Assembly: GCF_014696105.1 (NCBI RefSeq)
Contig: NZ_JACJPO010000036.1
Span: forward strand, 57,342-121,341
DNA: 64,000 nucleotides
Direction: 5' to 3'
DNA from: Microcoleus sp. FACHB-1515
Lineage (GTDB): Bacteria > Cyanobacteriota > Cyanobacteriia > Elainellales > Elainellaceae
Shown one piece after another: positions 47,288 to 55,304 of the stretch; the first letter of the stretch is position 1; every line of letters starts with the position of its first letter. The notes under the pieces were generated by a model that searched no databases, was not told the DNA's origin, and saw nothing but the letters and a program-made list of their open reading frames with translations. Made by a program: the position numbers and the translations under genes.

Positions 47288-48226
47288 TTACGACCCGATC
47301 GATGCGACCGGAGTGGACTGCTGATAAAGCACCTGCTGCGATCGCACGGTAAACGTTTGATCGACCCAGACCAATGCTGCCTCTGTCACCACGCCATCCG
47401 TGAGCGTCACGATCGAGAAATTGCGGATGCGATCGCCTGCGGGCGTGGTTTGGATGCGCGGTACGCTGGCGGCATTCAGGTAGACGGTTTCCTGCTGCAC
47501 ATCAAGCATTTTGCGGAGTTCCGTTTTGGTGTGGCGCAGGCTGTGATGCATGTGGCCGAACGTGACCAGCGGAATCGTTTTGCCCAAGCTGCGCGACTGT
47601 TCGATCGCAGCCGCAAAATCCGGATCGCCATAATCGCCGCCGATCGGTTTCCAGTCGCGTCCGCACGGATCTTCGGGACGATCGCCCAGTCCGGTCGGGC
47701 CACAGTGCCCAATGAAAATCAAGGTGTCGTGAGCGGTTTTTCGCACGGCGTTCATGATCCGATCGATCGATTCCTCAAAGCTGTGAACGCCAAATCGCTC
47801 TTGATAAAAGCGCTCATTTTTCCAGGTGGAACCACCCCAGCTAAACGGCCTCGCCCCGACCACGCTGAGCTTAAACTGCGGCAAATCCAGCTTTCCATAA
47901 CCGACATGCGCGAGGCCAAGCAAATCAATTTGCTGCTGCACCCAGTCTTCTTTGCTGCGATCGTAAGGACATTTGCTGCGTCCCCAATCCGTTGCAGTGT
48001 ACCAAGCATCGTGATTACCAAAAATCGCGGCTTTCGGAATCGAGAGGCTGGCGATCGATCGCACCACTTCCACCGATTCGTTGCCAAAATCCCCGACAAA
48101 CAAAGCGAGATCTATGCCAAGCTGCTTGAGGGCAACGTGATCCTCTTCATCCCAAGCGTCGTGAATATCGCCAAGAACCGCAATTTTGTAAGACCGCTGC
48201 GGATGCAAAAGATTCAAACTGCTCAT
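47288..48226 (-). CDS. Calcineurin-like metallophosphoesterase (cyanobacterial/plant type)
   Basis: 312 residues from the ATG at 48226. The metal-binding motifs are KIAVLGDIHDAWDEED, LFVGDFGNESVEVV, IFGNHDAWY, IFIGHCGPTGLG and VTFGHMHHSLRH. This motif set with the Trp/Cys-rich insert SWGGSTWKNERFY is of a family I know only from cyanobacteria and chloroplast-bearing organisms. It acts in the cytoplasm; the substrate is unknown. It lacks SbcD features, so it is not the partner of sbcC. Confidence 0.88.
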   Translation of the reverse strand: MSSLNLLHPQRSYKIAVLGDIHDAWDEEDHVALKQLGIDLALFVGDFGNESVEVVRSIASLSIPKAAIFGNHDAWYTATDWGRSKCPYDRSKEDWVQQQIDLLGLAHVGYGKLDLPQFKLSVVGARPFSWGGSTWKNERFYQERFGVHSFEESIDRIMNAVRKTAHDTLIFIGHCGPTGLGDRPEDPCGRDWKPIGGDYGDPDFAAAIEQSRSLGKTIPLVTFGHMHHSLRHTKTELRKMLDVQQETVYLNAASVPRIQTTPAGDRIRNFSIVTLTDGVVTEAALVWVDQTFTVRSQQVLYQQSTPVASIGS

Positions 48227-48338
48227 GCCCAATTGTGCTGCAACTCTTTCTTCATCCTAAACAAAGATGAAGTTTGTGAAATCGTTCTGGGGATTGGGTG
48301 TCGGCTGTCGGCTGCAAACTCGTGTTTGAGCGACAGCG

Positions 48339-48368
48339 CGATCGCGAAGCGCTCCCGGAACGGTATCG
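48339..48368 (+). repeat. 30-base dispersed repeat, copy 4 (intergenic)
   Basis: CGATCGCGAAGCGCTCCCGG followed by AACGGTATCG, in the gap upstream of the metallophosphoesterase gene. CGATCGCGAAGCGCT is itself largely palindromic and CCG-GAA-CGG forms a small hairpin. Confidence 0.75.
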
Positions 48369-48520
48369 ATTTCCAAATTTGAGTTCTGCAAGTACAGCCA
48401 TTCTCAGAGAAATCCAGTTCCCATTCATTCCCTTGCCAATTCCCAACACTCAATTCTTTTTCCCTAGATGGACGTAAAATAATGGGGTGTCCGTCATTCT
48501 CTTCGTTCCCGACACTTTGG

Positions 48521-48880
48521 ATGCGCTTTTCTCTACTGCTGCTAAGTGGCATCGGCTTAACGGCTTCGCTGCTGTGGTTAAGCTGGACGATGTACGATCG
48601 CTACATTTCTGATACGCCTTCGAGTCAAGTGCTGGCGGTGTCGTTTCAGGGCGACCCTTACGTTAAGGCGATGGAACTGGCGGCGGAAGCAAATTTTGCA
48701 GGGAAACGGGCGCGATCGTCAACCGATTGGTTTGAGATTGCCAATTTGTGGCAGCAGGCCGCCGATTTAATGGCAGTTGTGCCCGATTCAGACAACCGCC
48801 ACAAAGCTGCCCAAGACCGTGCCGCGCAATATCGTCGCAACAGTGCCTATGCGCGTCGCAAAGCCGAAGCGAATTTGTAA
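48521..48880 (+). CDS. Small exported or membrane-anchored protein, unknown
   Basis: 119 residues from the ATG at 48521 (MRFSLLLLSGIGLTASLLWL). Residues 3-22 are a hydrophobic helix, signal or anchor. The remainder is helical and charged: KAMELAAEANFAGKRARSST, WFEIANLWQQAADLMAVVPD, a single TPR-like helical hairpin. I recall similar small proteins in cyanobacteria without a role. It is convergent with the DUF1361 gene. Confidence 0.7.
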   Translation: MRFSLLLLSGIGLTASLLWLSWTMYDRYISDTPSSQVLAVSFQGDPYVKAMELAAEANFAGKRARSSTDWFEIANLWQQAADLMAVVPDSDNRHKAAQDRAAQYRRNSAYARRKAEANL

Positions 48881-48926
48881 ACAAGCTTGCTTGTAAATCA
48901 TGCCGTGCGGATGAAAAGAGCGCGAG

Positions 48927-49568
48927 CTATTCCAGCACGTCTAGCCCTTGACGGGCATATTGAACGCGCAGCTTGAGGCCGAGCGTGATCTGCTTAAAGA
49001 TCCAGTAAAGTACTGTCAAAATCACGAATGTCACAAACATAACAAAGGCGGGTTGTCGATCGGTGAGGTCGTCGATCGTGGTTGCTATCACATTGCCCGG
49101 AGCGGTGACGAGATCCCAACTGTTAAAGCGGCGAAAGCGTCCGATAAATACGCCGATCGCGCAAATCGCGTGCGTTCCCAGTTCTGACCATAAGATCCAC
49201 GTCTTCGCGCCAACTCGCTTGAGGTAGGAGCTTTGGTTGATCAGTGAAACGACGTAAGCTTCAAAGCCCAGCACGATCGCCGAAAGATGCAGCGGCATGA
49301 AGACCAGCGCAATCACCCAGGGAGAGTAGCCAGCACGAGTTCCGCGAATCAGGTGAATAATGTCAGTGAGCAAGTAGGGGGCGTTGGGCAAAAAGGCAAT
49401 AAAGACGACAAAGCCCGTCCACCACAGCAGATCGCGCACGGTTGAGGGGCGGCGAAACAGCCAATAGCTCAACGCGAGTGGAATGAAGGCAAGAAACAAG
49501 TTCCAAGCAATCCAACCGCTGTAGGCTGTGGAAAAAGCTCGAAGCGTTTGGTTGAGCAATTCGTGCAT
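48927..49568 (-). CDS. DUF1361 integral membrane protein
   Basis: 213 residues with six hydrophobic helices. LWWTGFVVFIAFLPNAPYLL and TDIIHLIRGTRAGYSPWVIA are the hallmark DUF1361 motifs, and SELGTHAICAIGVFIGRFRR is also typical. Function unknown. The gap behind it (49569-49684) shows nothing definite. Confidence 0.88.
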   Translation of the reverse strand: MHELLNQTLRAFSTAYSGWIAWNLFLAFIPLALSYWLFRRPSTVRDLLWWTGFVVFIAFLPNAPYLLTDIIHLIRGTRAGYSPWVIALVFMPLHLSAIVLGFEAYVVSLINQSSYLKRVGAKTWILWSELGTHAICAIGVFIGRFRRFNSWDLVTAPGNVIATTIDDLTDRQPAFVMFVTFVILTVLYWIFKQITLGLKLRVQYARQGLDVLE

Positions 49569-49684
49569 GAATGAAGGGAGCTAAGGTAGACGAAACATCC
49601 TCTTTTTAGCTCAAGCGATCGCCTCACGTCACGCTTCGTCATTTCCTTCACAAGGCTTTTACAAAAGCTTGGACTGAAGATCAA

Positions 49685-49829
49685 CTATCCACCTGCAATT
49701 TGCGCTTGCCAGATCTGTTCAAGCTGAGTGGTGTATTTGGCATTCACGATCGGCACGGTGCGATCGGCAAATTCGCTTAAAGGCAGTAGCTTTCTCGATC
49801 GTTGCGAAGGTGGCTCAATTGCCTGCCTT
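49685..49829 (-). pseudogene. Possible C-terminal remnant of a truncated gene next to the ars island
   Basis: An open frame ending at a TAG (49685-49687) reads RKLLPLSEFADRTVPIVNAK then YTTQLEQIWQAQIAGG. It has no start and runs into the arsC stop. The pattern looks like the end of a solute-binding protein, which would fit the ABC permease genes on the other side of the island, but similarity was judged by eye only. It may equally be chance coding. Confidence 0.35.
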
Positions 49830-50225
49830 CTACTCTAAAGATTTCAGCAGCTTCGTGACGCGATCTTTCACTTCATCTCGCACTCGTCGAAATGTATCGA
49901 TCGGTTGTCCTTCGGGATCATCGAGTTGCCAATCTTGAAAAATTTCTCTCAGTACCCAATTTTGTGGAAGATTCACGCCGCAACCGCAAAGAGAAATGAC
50001 GATATCGTAATCTTCAGGCTCAAAATTCTTCAATGATTTTGAGGCTTGATTTCTAACATCAATTCCAACTTCTGACATCACTTCAACAACCAGCGGATCA
50101 ATCTGACTCGCTTCTAATCCTGAACTGCTCACTAGGATTTTGTCTTTGCCCAAAACGTTCGCAAATCCTTCTGCCATTTGAGAACGGCGGGAGTTTTTCT
50201 TGCAGACAAACATGACTCGCTTCAT
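49830..50225 (-). CDS. arsC: Arsenate reductase, Synechocystis ArsC type
   Basis: 131 residues from the ATG at 50225 (MKRVMFVCKKNSRRSQMAEG). Low-molecular-weight phosphatase fold with the CX5R loop at Cys8 and the resolving pair Cys80 and Cys82 in SLCGCGVNLP. That is the arrangement of the glutaredoxin-linked cyanobacterial enzyme, which reduces arsenate to arsenite. Two extra Cys of the Synechocystis protein (13 and 35) are Arg and Ser here; as I recall they are not essential. It is the last gene of the arsI-aqpS-arsC unit, 20 bases after aqpS. The frame continues open upstream through aqpS, which is coincidental. Confidence 0.93.
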   Translation of the reverse strand: MKRVMFVCKKNSRRSQMAEGFANVLGKDKILVSSSGLEASQIDPLVVEVMSEVGIDVRNQASKSLKNFEPEDYDIVISLCGCGVNLPQNWVLREIFQDWQLDDPEGQPIDTFRRVRDEVKDRVTKLLKSLE

Positions 50226-50245
50226 CATTTTTGCTCTAAATTGGT

Positions 50246-50947
50246 TCAGTCTTTTAAGTCCGAAAATTCGTTCGAGAGAAATCGATAAACCCAAACAGCT
50301 AACTGCGCTCCTACAATCGGTGCACCCCAGTAGAGCCAGTGACTCTGCCACGTCCAACTCACTAAAGCCGGAGCAAAAGACCTTGCCGGATTCATACTTG
50401 CTCCCGTAATCGATCCCATGCAGGCAGCTTCCAGGCCGACCGTTAATCCAATCGCAATTCCAGCAAATCCGATTGGGGCACGGCGATCGAGTCCAGAGCC
50501 TAAAATTACGAGCATCAAGATAAAAGTGAGAACAGTTTCTAGAATGAAAGACTGCTGCCAATTGCCATTCAAAGGCAGCGTTGCCCCTAAATCTGCGACA
50601 TTGCCAAACACTGAAACTAATAGCAACGAACCTACAACCGCACCGATGACTTGAGCCAAAATGTAAGGCAATACTTGATGCGATCGGAAAAATCCACTAC
50701 TCCAAAATGCCAGCGTTACAGCCGGGTTAAAATGTGCGCCGCTGATATGACCAAAGCTGTAAATCAGTGCAGTGACGATCGCACCAAATACAAAACTAAT
50801 ACCTAAATGAGTGATTGTACCCTGGCTAAGATGGTTGACGATGATGGCTCCTGTGCCTGCAAAAACAAGCGCAAAAGTACCGATGAATTCTGCAACAAGT
50901 TCTCGCGAATAACCTGTGATTGGTTGGCGCTTTTGCCACTTCATCAT
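50246..50947 (-). CDS. Aquaglyceroporin, probable arsenite channel (AqpS-like)
   Basis: 233 residues, six membrane helices and two half-helices. The two NPA motifs are at 74-76 (HFNPAVT) and 186-188 (SMNPARS). In Sinorhizobium, aqpS replaces arsB in an arsR-aqpS-arsC operon and lets arsenite made by ArsC leave the cell. The same context here (arsI 12 bases upstream, arsC 20 bases downstream, divergent arsR) supports that role. No ArsB or Acr3 pump is seen in the island. Confidence 0.9.
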   Translation of the reverse strand: MMKWQKRQPITGYSRELVAEFIGTFALVFAGTGAIIVNHLSQGTITHLGISFVFGAIVTALIYSFGHISGAHFNPAVTLAFWSSGFFRSHQVLPYILAQVIGAVVGSLLLVSVFGNVADLGATLPLNGNWQQSFILETVLTFILMLVILGSGLDRRAPIGFAGIAIGLTVGLEAACMGSITGASMNPARSFAPALVSWTWQSHWLYWGAPIVGAQLAVWVYRFLSNEFSDLKD

Positions 50948-50959
50948 GAATGCCTCAAG

Positions 50960-51370
50960 CTAAGAGCAGCAGGCTTGAGCGTTGTTTCGACTCTTGCCAA
51001 AAGTGTCAGAGTCTTGCAGAACCGTGTAAATTTCCCAATCTGCACCATCGGGATCTTTAAGCCAAATTTTGTCCTGCACGGCGTAGCAGCAAGCCACAGA
51101 ATGTTCGGGATCAACAGACAGCCCTGTCTGCTGAATGCGCTCGTTCGCGGCTGAAACTTGCTCGGACGACTCCACCTCAATACCTAGGTGATTAAGCTGA
51201 CCTGCCGCCGCAGGATTTTCGATGAGTACCAGTTTTAAGGGGGGGTGGGCGATCGCAAAGTTGGCGTAACCCGGACGACGTTTTGCGGGCTGAGCATCAA
51301 ATAGTTTGCTGTAGAAATCCACTGCCACATCGATACCACTGACGTTCAAAGCAATCTGGATGCGAGTCAT
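50960..51370 (-). CDS. arsI: ArsI-type C-As lyase (VOC/glyoxalase fold)
   Basis: 136 residues, one vicinal-oxygen-chelate module: IQIALNVSGIDVAVDFYSKL, KRRPGYANFAIAHPPLKLVL, QLNHLGIEVES. The vicinal Cys94-Cys95 (SVACCYAVQDKIW) is the arsenical-binding pair of ArsI, which cleaves the carbon-arsenic bond of trivalent methyl or aromatic arsenicals with Fe(II) and O2. Gln5, His61 and Glu113 are plausible iron ligands. A second CC lies at the C-terminus. CadI-like cadmium-induced proteins are the alternative; the arsR-aqpS-arsC context favours ArsI. Confidence 0.87.
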   Translation of the reverse strand: MTRIQIALNVSGIDVAVDFYSKLFDAQPAKRRPGYANFAIAHPPLKLVLIENPAAAGQLNHLGIEVESSEQVSAANERIQQTGLSVDPEHSVACCYAVQDKIWLKDPDGADWEIYTVLQDSDTFGKSRNNAQACCS

Positions 51371-51458
51371 TATTTAACTCCTAAAGCATTCATTTCAATC
51401 AATATTTACCTACATCAATATTTTGCAGGCTATATCGATATGTGTCAATATTGAAGGC
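51371..51458. promoter_or_regulatory. Divergent arsI-arsR promoter with probable ArsR operator
   Basis: The 88-base gap is A/T-rich and holds TCAATATT three times (51399-51406, 51415-51422, 51445-51452) and the perfect palindrome ATATCGATAT at 51432-51441. ArsR/SmtB repressors bind A/T-rich imperfect repeats of this kind and leave on binding arsenite. Control of both directions is inference from position. Confidence 0.6.
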
Positions 51459-51788
51459 ATGAAGACTTCTAAGTTTGTGATCCCCTGTTGCCCTCCTTTG
51501 CTCGAAGGCAAACTCACACCGAGTGAAGCTACCCAACTCGCAGCAATTTTTCGGGTATTGGGTGAGCCTGCACGACTGCAACTGCTGAGCTTAATTGCAG
51601 CCCAACCGAATCAAGAAGTGTGTGCCTGTGAGCTAGTTGCACCATTGGGACTGTCGCAGCCCACTGTGAGCCACCACCTCAAAGTGATGTACGAAGCGGG
51701 CTTATTGCAAAAAGAGCGACGTGGAACCTGGATCTACTATCGAATTGTGCAGGAGCGGCTTTCAGCGTTGCGAGATGTTTTATCTTGA
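51459..51788 (+). CDS. arsR: ArsR/SmtB-family metalloid-sensing repressor
   Basis: 109 residues from the ATG at 51459 (MKTSKFVIPCCPPLLEGKLT). Winged helix with EVCACELVAPLGLSQPTVSH and HLKVMYEAGLLQKERRGTWI. The CAC at residues 55-57 is the alpha-3 metalloid site of classical ArsR (ELCVCDL), and a second CC is at residues 10-11. It should repress the divergent arsI-aqpS-arsC unit and itself until arsenite binds. Its stop overlaps the end of the truncated permease reading on the other strand. Confidence 0.93.
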   Translation: MKTSKFVIPCCPPLLEGKLTPSEATQLAAIFRVLGEPARLQLLSLIAAQPNQEVCACELVAPLGLSQPTVSHHLKVMYEAGLLQKERRGTWIYYRIVQERLSALRDVLS

Positions 51789-52160
51789 GCGATCTAAGGC
51801 AGAGATTTCAGAATTGCACTGAATTCCTATCAAGGTTGCCAGCGGTGAAACGATGATCGGCATCAAGATCAGCAGCTTCAAAACTTCTTTGCCTGGAAAC
51901 TGCATCAGCCCGATCGCACGTCCGGCAGGCAGTCCGATCAGCAGGGAGAGAACGGTGGTGACGGTGGCGATCGCGAAGCTCTGCACAAACCCTTGACCGA
52001 CTCTTGACGTTGCTGCAAACAGTTCTGCCCAGTTTTGCAGCGTCCACTGCGGCAGCAGTTGCGGAAAATACCAGCCCTGCGCGAACGACCAGATCAGCAG
52101 CGGCAAAAAGGGGAGAAAGAGGACAACGACGAGGAGGGCGAGGAGAGTTTGACGCAGCAT
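51780..52160 (-). pseudogene. ABC transporter permease, truncated after about 113 residues
   Basis: The product begins MLRQTLLALLVVVLFLPFLP and has three membrane helices up to PIIVSPLATLIGIQ. It then reads 13 unrelated residues (CNSEISALDRSR) into the end of the ars island. Binding-protein-dependent permeases of this type run to about 260 residues. The missing half includes the EAA loop that contacts the ATPase, so the gene is almost certainly dead. It lies 9 bases after the intact permease gene. The break is near 51825, just beyond the arsR stop. Confidence 0.85.
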
Positions 52161-52169
52161 TTGCGGAAA

Positions 52170-53039
52170 TTAGGTGCGGGCAGATTGGCGGTTAAACCAG
52201 AGGTAGCAGGCAGCGATCGCCATCGACAGCAAAGATAAGACGAGACCGAGGGCGATCGCTTCGGTGCGCTGATTGAGATCGATGTCGGTAAAGGCACGGT
52301 AAACGAGGATGGGCAGCGATCGCGGATTGGGTGAACCGAGCAGAAACGGCACTTCAAACGAGCCGAAAATGAAGCCAAATACGATCAAGCTGGCCGAAAC
52401 GATTCCCGGTTTCATCAAAGGCAGGATGACCTGCCAAAAGGTTTGCCAGCGATTTGCGCCCAAAACTCGCGCCTGAACATCGTAATCGCTGCCGATGCCG
52501 CGCAAAACTGCCAGCAAAATTAAAGTGATAAACGGAATTTCTTTCCACAGAAAATGCAGAATGACGCCGAATTGAGCCGAATCGTTTACCAATAAAGGAA
52601 AGTCTTGGTCAGAGCGGATGAGGCCGATCGCAAACAAAATCCGCGACAGCAAGCCCGAAGGCGACAGCAACAGCAGAATTCCCGCGACGCCCACCAGATG
52701 CGGAATCGGCAAGGTAATCTGACAGGCGAAACTCAGCCAGCGTCCGGTCGATCGCAGCAGCAACGCCAGCCCGATACTGCAAACTGTGGCGATCGTCGTC
52801 GAAGTTAGAGCGATGTAGAGGCTGAGGCCAAGTGAAGTGTAGAAGGCGCGATCGCTGAAGATATTTTGATAGGCCGCAAAGCTGAGCGAGGGCGATCCCA
52901 CCAGGGAAAACAGCCCTAAACTTTGCAGCAGTGCCAAAATTAAGCCGCCGCCAAACAAGCCGACGACGATTGCGATGGTCGGAAACAGCAGTAAGTAGGC
53001 TTTCCAAGTGTCGTTTTGGAAGGCGATCGAGTGCTTCAT
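52170..53039 (-). CDS. ABC transporter permease, probably orphaned
   Basis: 289 residues, six predicted helices. The permease EAA-like region is visible as RVLGANRWQTFWQVILPLMK. The family is that of spermidine/iron/YnjC-like importers, so the substrate cannot be named. Its partner permease downstream is truncated and no ATPase or intact binding protein is in the window, so transport is unlikely unless components are supplied from elsewhere. The frame itself is intact. Confidence 0.85.
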   Translation of the reverse strand: MKHSIAFQNDTWKAYLLLFPTIAIVVGLFGGGLILALLQSLGLFSLVGSPSLSFAAYQNIFSDRAFYTSLGLSLYIALTSTTIATVCSIGLALLLRSTGRWLSFACQITLPIPHLVGVAGILLLLSPSGLLSRILFAIGLIRSDQDFPLLVNDSAQFGVILHFLWKEIPFITLILLAVLRGIGSDYDVQARVLGANRWQTFWQVILPLMKPGIVSASLIVFGFIFGSFEVPFLLGSPNPRSLPILVYRAFTDIDLNQRTEAIALGLVLSLLSMAIAACYLWFNRQSART

Positions 53040-53098
53040 TCTAGATATTTTGCGGCTTCATAAAGTCAACTTCTCAAATCAGTATGAGGCGAAATTAG

Positions 53099-53425
53099 AT
53101 GGATAAGCGTTCATTTTATGCAGGCAAAACGGTAGTGAAAGTTGAATGGTGGCTTTCCAACTGTTCACCTTATCCTGACCTTTATTGGGCAAGACTGCGC
53201 GTGTTCTCGGACGGCAGTGCTGATGCAGCTTGGGCTGAATCGCAAGTTTATGGATTCGATCGCGAAGAATATGCTGGCTACTTCTTAAGTGAAGATGAAT
53301 ATATGCGGTTTGATTCAATGGATGAAGAAGATGAAGCAGACATTGGCGTAAAGAAATCCGAGATTTCTCCTCCCGCTTGGCAGAGCGATGAAAGTGCAGC
53401 GTTTGAATATTTGGGCACGTACTAG
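53099..53425 (+). CDS. Acidic protein of unknown function
   Basis: 108 residues, soluble and acidic (EEYAGYFLSEDEYMRFDSMD). The beginning VVKVEWWLSNCSPYPDLYWA and ARLRVFSDGSADAAWAES looks like a folded beta domain. I do not recognise the family. Its stop shares the CTAG with the stop of the convergent radical SAM gene, a 4-base overlap. Confidence 0.6.
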   Translation: MDKRSFYAGKTVVKVEWWLSNCSPYPDLYWARLRVFSDGSADAAWAESQVYGFDREEYAGYFLSEDEYMRFDSMDEEDEADIGVKKSEISPPAWQSDESAAFEYLGTY

Positions 53426-54270
53426 GGAAGCGGCAGTTCGGCAAGATGCTGGTTGCAGACCTGACAGGGCAAAATGCCACGTCGATCGGCTTCGGCTTCC
53501 ACCACTTCAATTTGCCAGCGAACCAGCGCATCGTATTTTTGCAGAATTGTTTGTGGATCGCTGCCCAGCTTGCCGAGTTCAAAGTGCGGTGCGGCGATCT
53601 CAACAGCAAACGGACAGCCATGCACCCAGCCATCGCTGCGAACGACCGGATGACAGTGGGGACAGTGGCGATCGAAACTTTCTGCCGTCAAGCTGGGATC
53701 GGTCGCTTCCGGCGCACCGACATCGACAATTTCGGTATGGCCGGAAAAGATTCGTCCCGGTTCAAAGGCGAGGAGGATTTCCAGCGATCGCTTCGGGATC
53801 GGCGTCGCTCCGCGTCCGTGCAAAATTGAGTAGTTCAAGACCGCATCCATTTCGGGAACGGCAGTAAGAATCTGCGTGAGTTCGGTGGCGCGAATGCCGT
53901 TGGAGTAGATGCGGAAGGTGCCGGGGAAACCTTGCGATCGCAAATACTGCACCGCATTCAGGACATTTTCGGGATGCAGGGTCGGTTCGCCGCCATAAAA
54001 TTTAATCTTTCCAGTCGGAGAAACGATCGACAGCGCCAAATCCAGCATTTCTTTACAATATGGGCGATGCCAGCCTTGCGGACTGCCGGACACGCAGCAA
54101 AAGGCGCAGGCGCGGTTGCACATCGAGCCGTCATAAAGATGCACCTGCGGCAGCAGTCCGTCGGGTGCGAAGCCGTGCCACTTGCCTTGAGAAAAGCGGG
54201 GCGGCAAAAATGGATAGGTTGCGTCGTTCCGCACCGGGGCTACATCAGTTCGCACAAGAATTTTCCTCAC
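53422..54270 (-). CDS. Radical SAM protein with C-terminal Cys cluster
   Basis: 282 residues from a GTG at 54270. The iron-sulfur motif CxxxCxxC is C51, C55, C58 (CNRACAFCC). The glycine motif KFYGGEPTLHPENVLNAVQY confirms a radical SAM barrel. Two further Cys groups, HCPHCHPVVRSDGWVHGCPF and LPCQVCNQHL, resemble an auxiliary-cluster (SPASM-like) region. Substrate unknown. Last gene of the crtO unit: its GTG overlaps the stop of the kinase-like gene by 4 bases. No peptide precursor gene is obvious beside it. Confidence 0.85.
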   Translation of the reverse strand: MRKILVRTDVAPVRNDATYPFLPPRFSQGKWHGFAPDGLLPQVHLYDGSMCNRACAFCCVSGSPQGWHRPYCKEMLDLALSIVSPTGKIKFYGGEPTLHPENVLNAVQYLRSQGFPGTFRIYSNGIRATELTQILTAVPEMDAVLNYSILHGRGATPIPKRSLEILLAFEPGRIFSGHTEIVDVGAPEATDPSLTAESFDRHCPHCHPVVRSDGWVHGCPFAVEIAAPHFELGKLGSDPQTILQKYDALVRWQIEVVEAEADRRGILPCQVCNQHLAELPLP

Positions 54271-55304
54271 CAGATGTTTTCGTGTTTCATCCAGTCTAGA
54301 AATTCTGGATCGAGTTGTTGCGCCAATCCGCTGGTTTTTAGCACTTTGAGGAATTCGGGTTCCTGGTCATCCGCTGTGACTGGCTGAGCTTGAGCAAGCT
54401 GAACAAGATAGGCGGCTGTCCAGGTAATCGAGTGGAAAACGACGATCGATCGCATCCCCCGAAACAACCTTTCAAACTCAATCAGCCCAATTCGCCGCTC
54501 CGCGCAATATTCTACCAACACGCCATTTTCTTCCTCGCGACTCAGCAGCCTGCCGCGCAATCGTCCCGTTGTAATTGGTGAAAGAAAATGCGCGAGATCG
54601 GCGGCAGGCGTGGTGACGCGACACCAATCCCAATCCATGATTCGCGCTTCTTCTGCCTGAATGCGCCAGTTGCTCCAAGTGCCGTCACCGTGAATCAAGC
54701 GCATCTGGTCAAACTCGATCGATCTGGCGCGAATGCGATCGAGTGCGGCATCAAAAGCGGCGATCGTCACCGAGTTGGCGTCTGACCAGTGGCGATAGCG
54801 ATCCACCCAAACCTGCGCTTCCTTGAGATATTGCGTCATTGGGTCGGGGACGCGAGGCACGATCGCGGGTGGTTCTTCGGTCTGATTGTGAAGGCGGGCA
54901 TACAGGCGGGCAGCGGCTTTGAGATGGGCGGAGCGATAGTCCAGTGGGTCGCCATCCAGATAGCCGATCGCCAGCAAAGGATAGCCCATGCCGCTGTGCA
55001 AATCGATCCAGGCTAAATCTGCCGTGACGTTTTGCCCGCTCAAGAATTGCAGAACAGCGGCTTCACACTCCACCTGCGGCTTCACACTCGATCGATTTGC
55101 AGCGCACAAAGCGATGCGGAGGACGCGATCGACCTGTCCCGGTACGCTCAATTGATACGCCGCATTCACCGCGCCTCTTGCCAGAAATCGCACTTCAAAA
55201 TCCGACTCGATTCCCAAAGTTCGAGCCGCTTCCGCATTTTCCAGCAGGTAGGTTCGCACCTGATCGTCGGTGGGCAGATCGATCGGATATTGGGGTTCAC
55301 TCAT
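54267..55304 (-). CDS. Aminoglycoside phosphotransferase/choline kinase-like protein
   Basis: 345 residues. Kinase-like fold with the catalytic loop RLIHGDGTWSNWRI (HGD....N) and IMDWDWCRVTTPAADLAHFL in place of DFG. An N-terminal lobe has FLARGAVNAAYQLSVPGQ for nucleotide. Family members phosphorylate small hydroxyl or amine compounds (choline, homoserine, sugars, aminoglycosides); in this context drug resistance is unlikely. Its start overlaps the saccharopine-dehydrogenase-like gene by 4 bases. Confidence 0.85.
   Translation of the reverse strand: MSEPQYPIDLPTDDQVRTYLLENAEAARTLGIESDFEVRFLARGAVNAAYQLSVPGQVDRVLRIALCAANRSSVKPQVECEAAVLQFLSGQNVTADLAWIDLHSGMGYPLLAIGYLDGDPLDYRSAHLKAAARLYARLHNQTEEPPAIVPRVPDPMTQYLKEAQVWVDRYRHWSDANSVTIAAFDAALDRIRARSIEFDQMRLIHGDGTWSNWRIQAEEARIMDWDWCRVTTPAADLAHFLSPITTGRLRGRLLSREEENGVLVEYCAERRIGLIEFERLFRGMRSIVVFHSITWTAAYLVQLAQAQPVTADDQEPEFLKVLKTSGLAQQLDPEFLDWMKHENIW

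Noticed and set aside
47288..48226. Metallophosphoesterase as the SbcD partner of sbcC
   Set aside because: Its motif spacing and inserts belong to a different cyanobacterial/plant family, it lies about 5 kb away, and it is on the opposite strand.
47255..48382. 375-codon plus-strand frame across the metallophosphoesterase
   Set aside because: All metal-binding motifs are on the minus strand; the plus frame is their shadow.
50226..50561. N-terminal extension of arsC by about 112 codons
   Set aside because: It overlaps aqpS in another frame, and the family protein begins at MKRVMFVC.
49800..51830. Insertion sequence or integrase carrying the ars island
   Set aside because: No transposase or recombinase frame, terminal inverted repeats or target duplication were seen at the edges.
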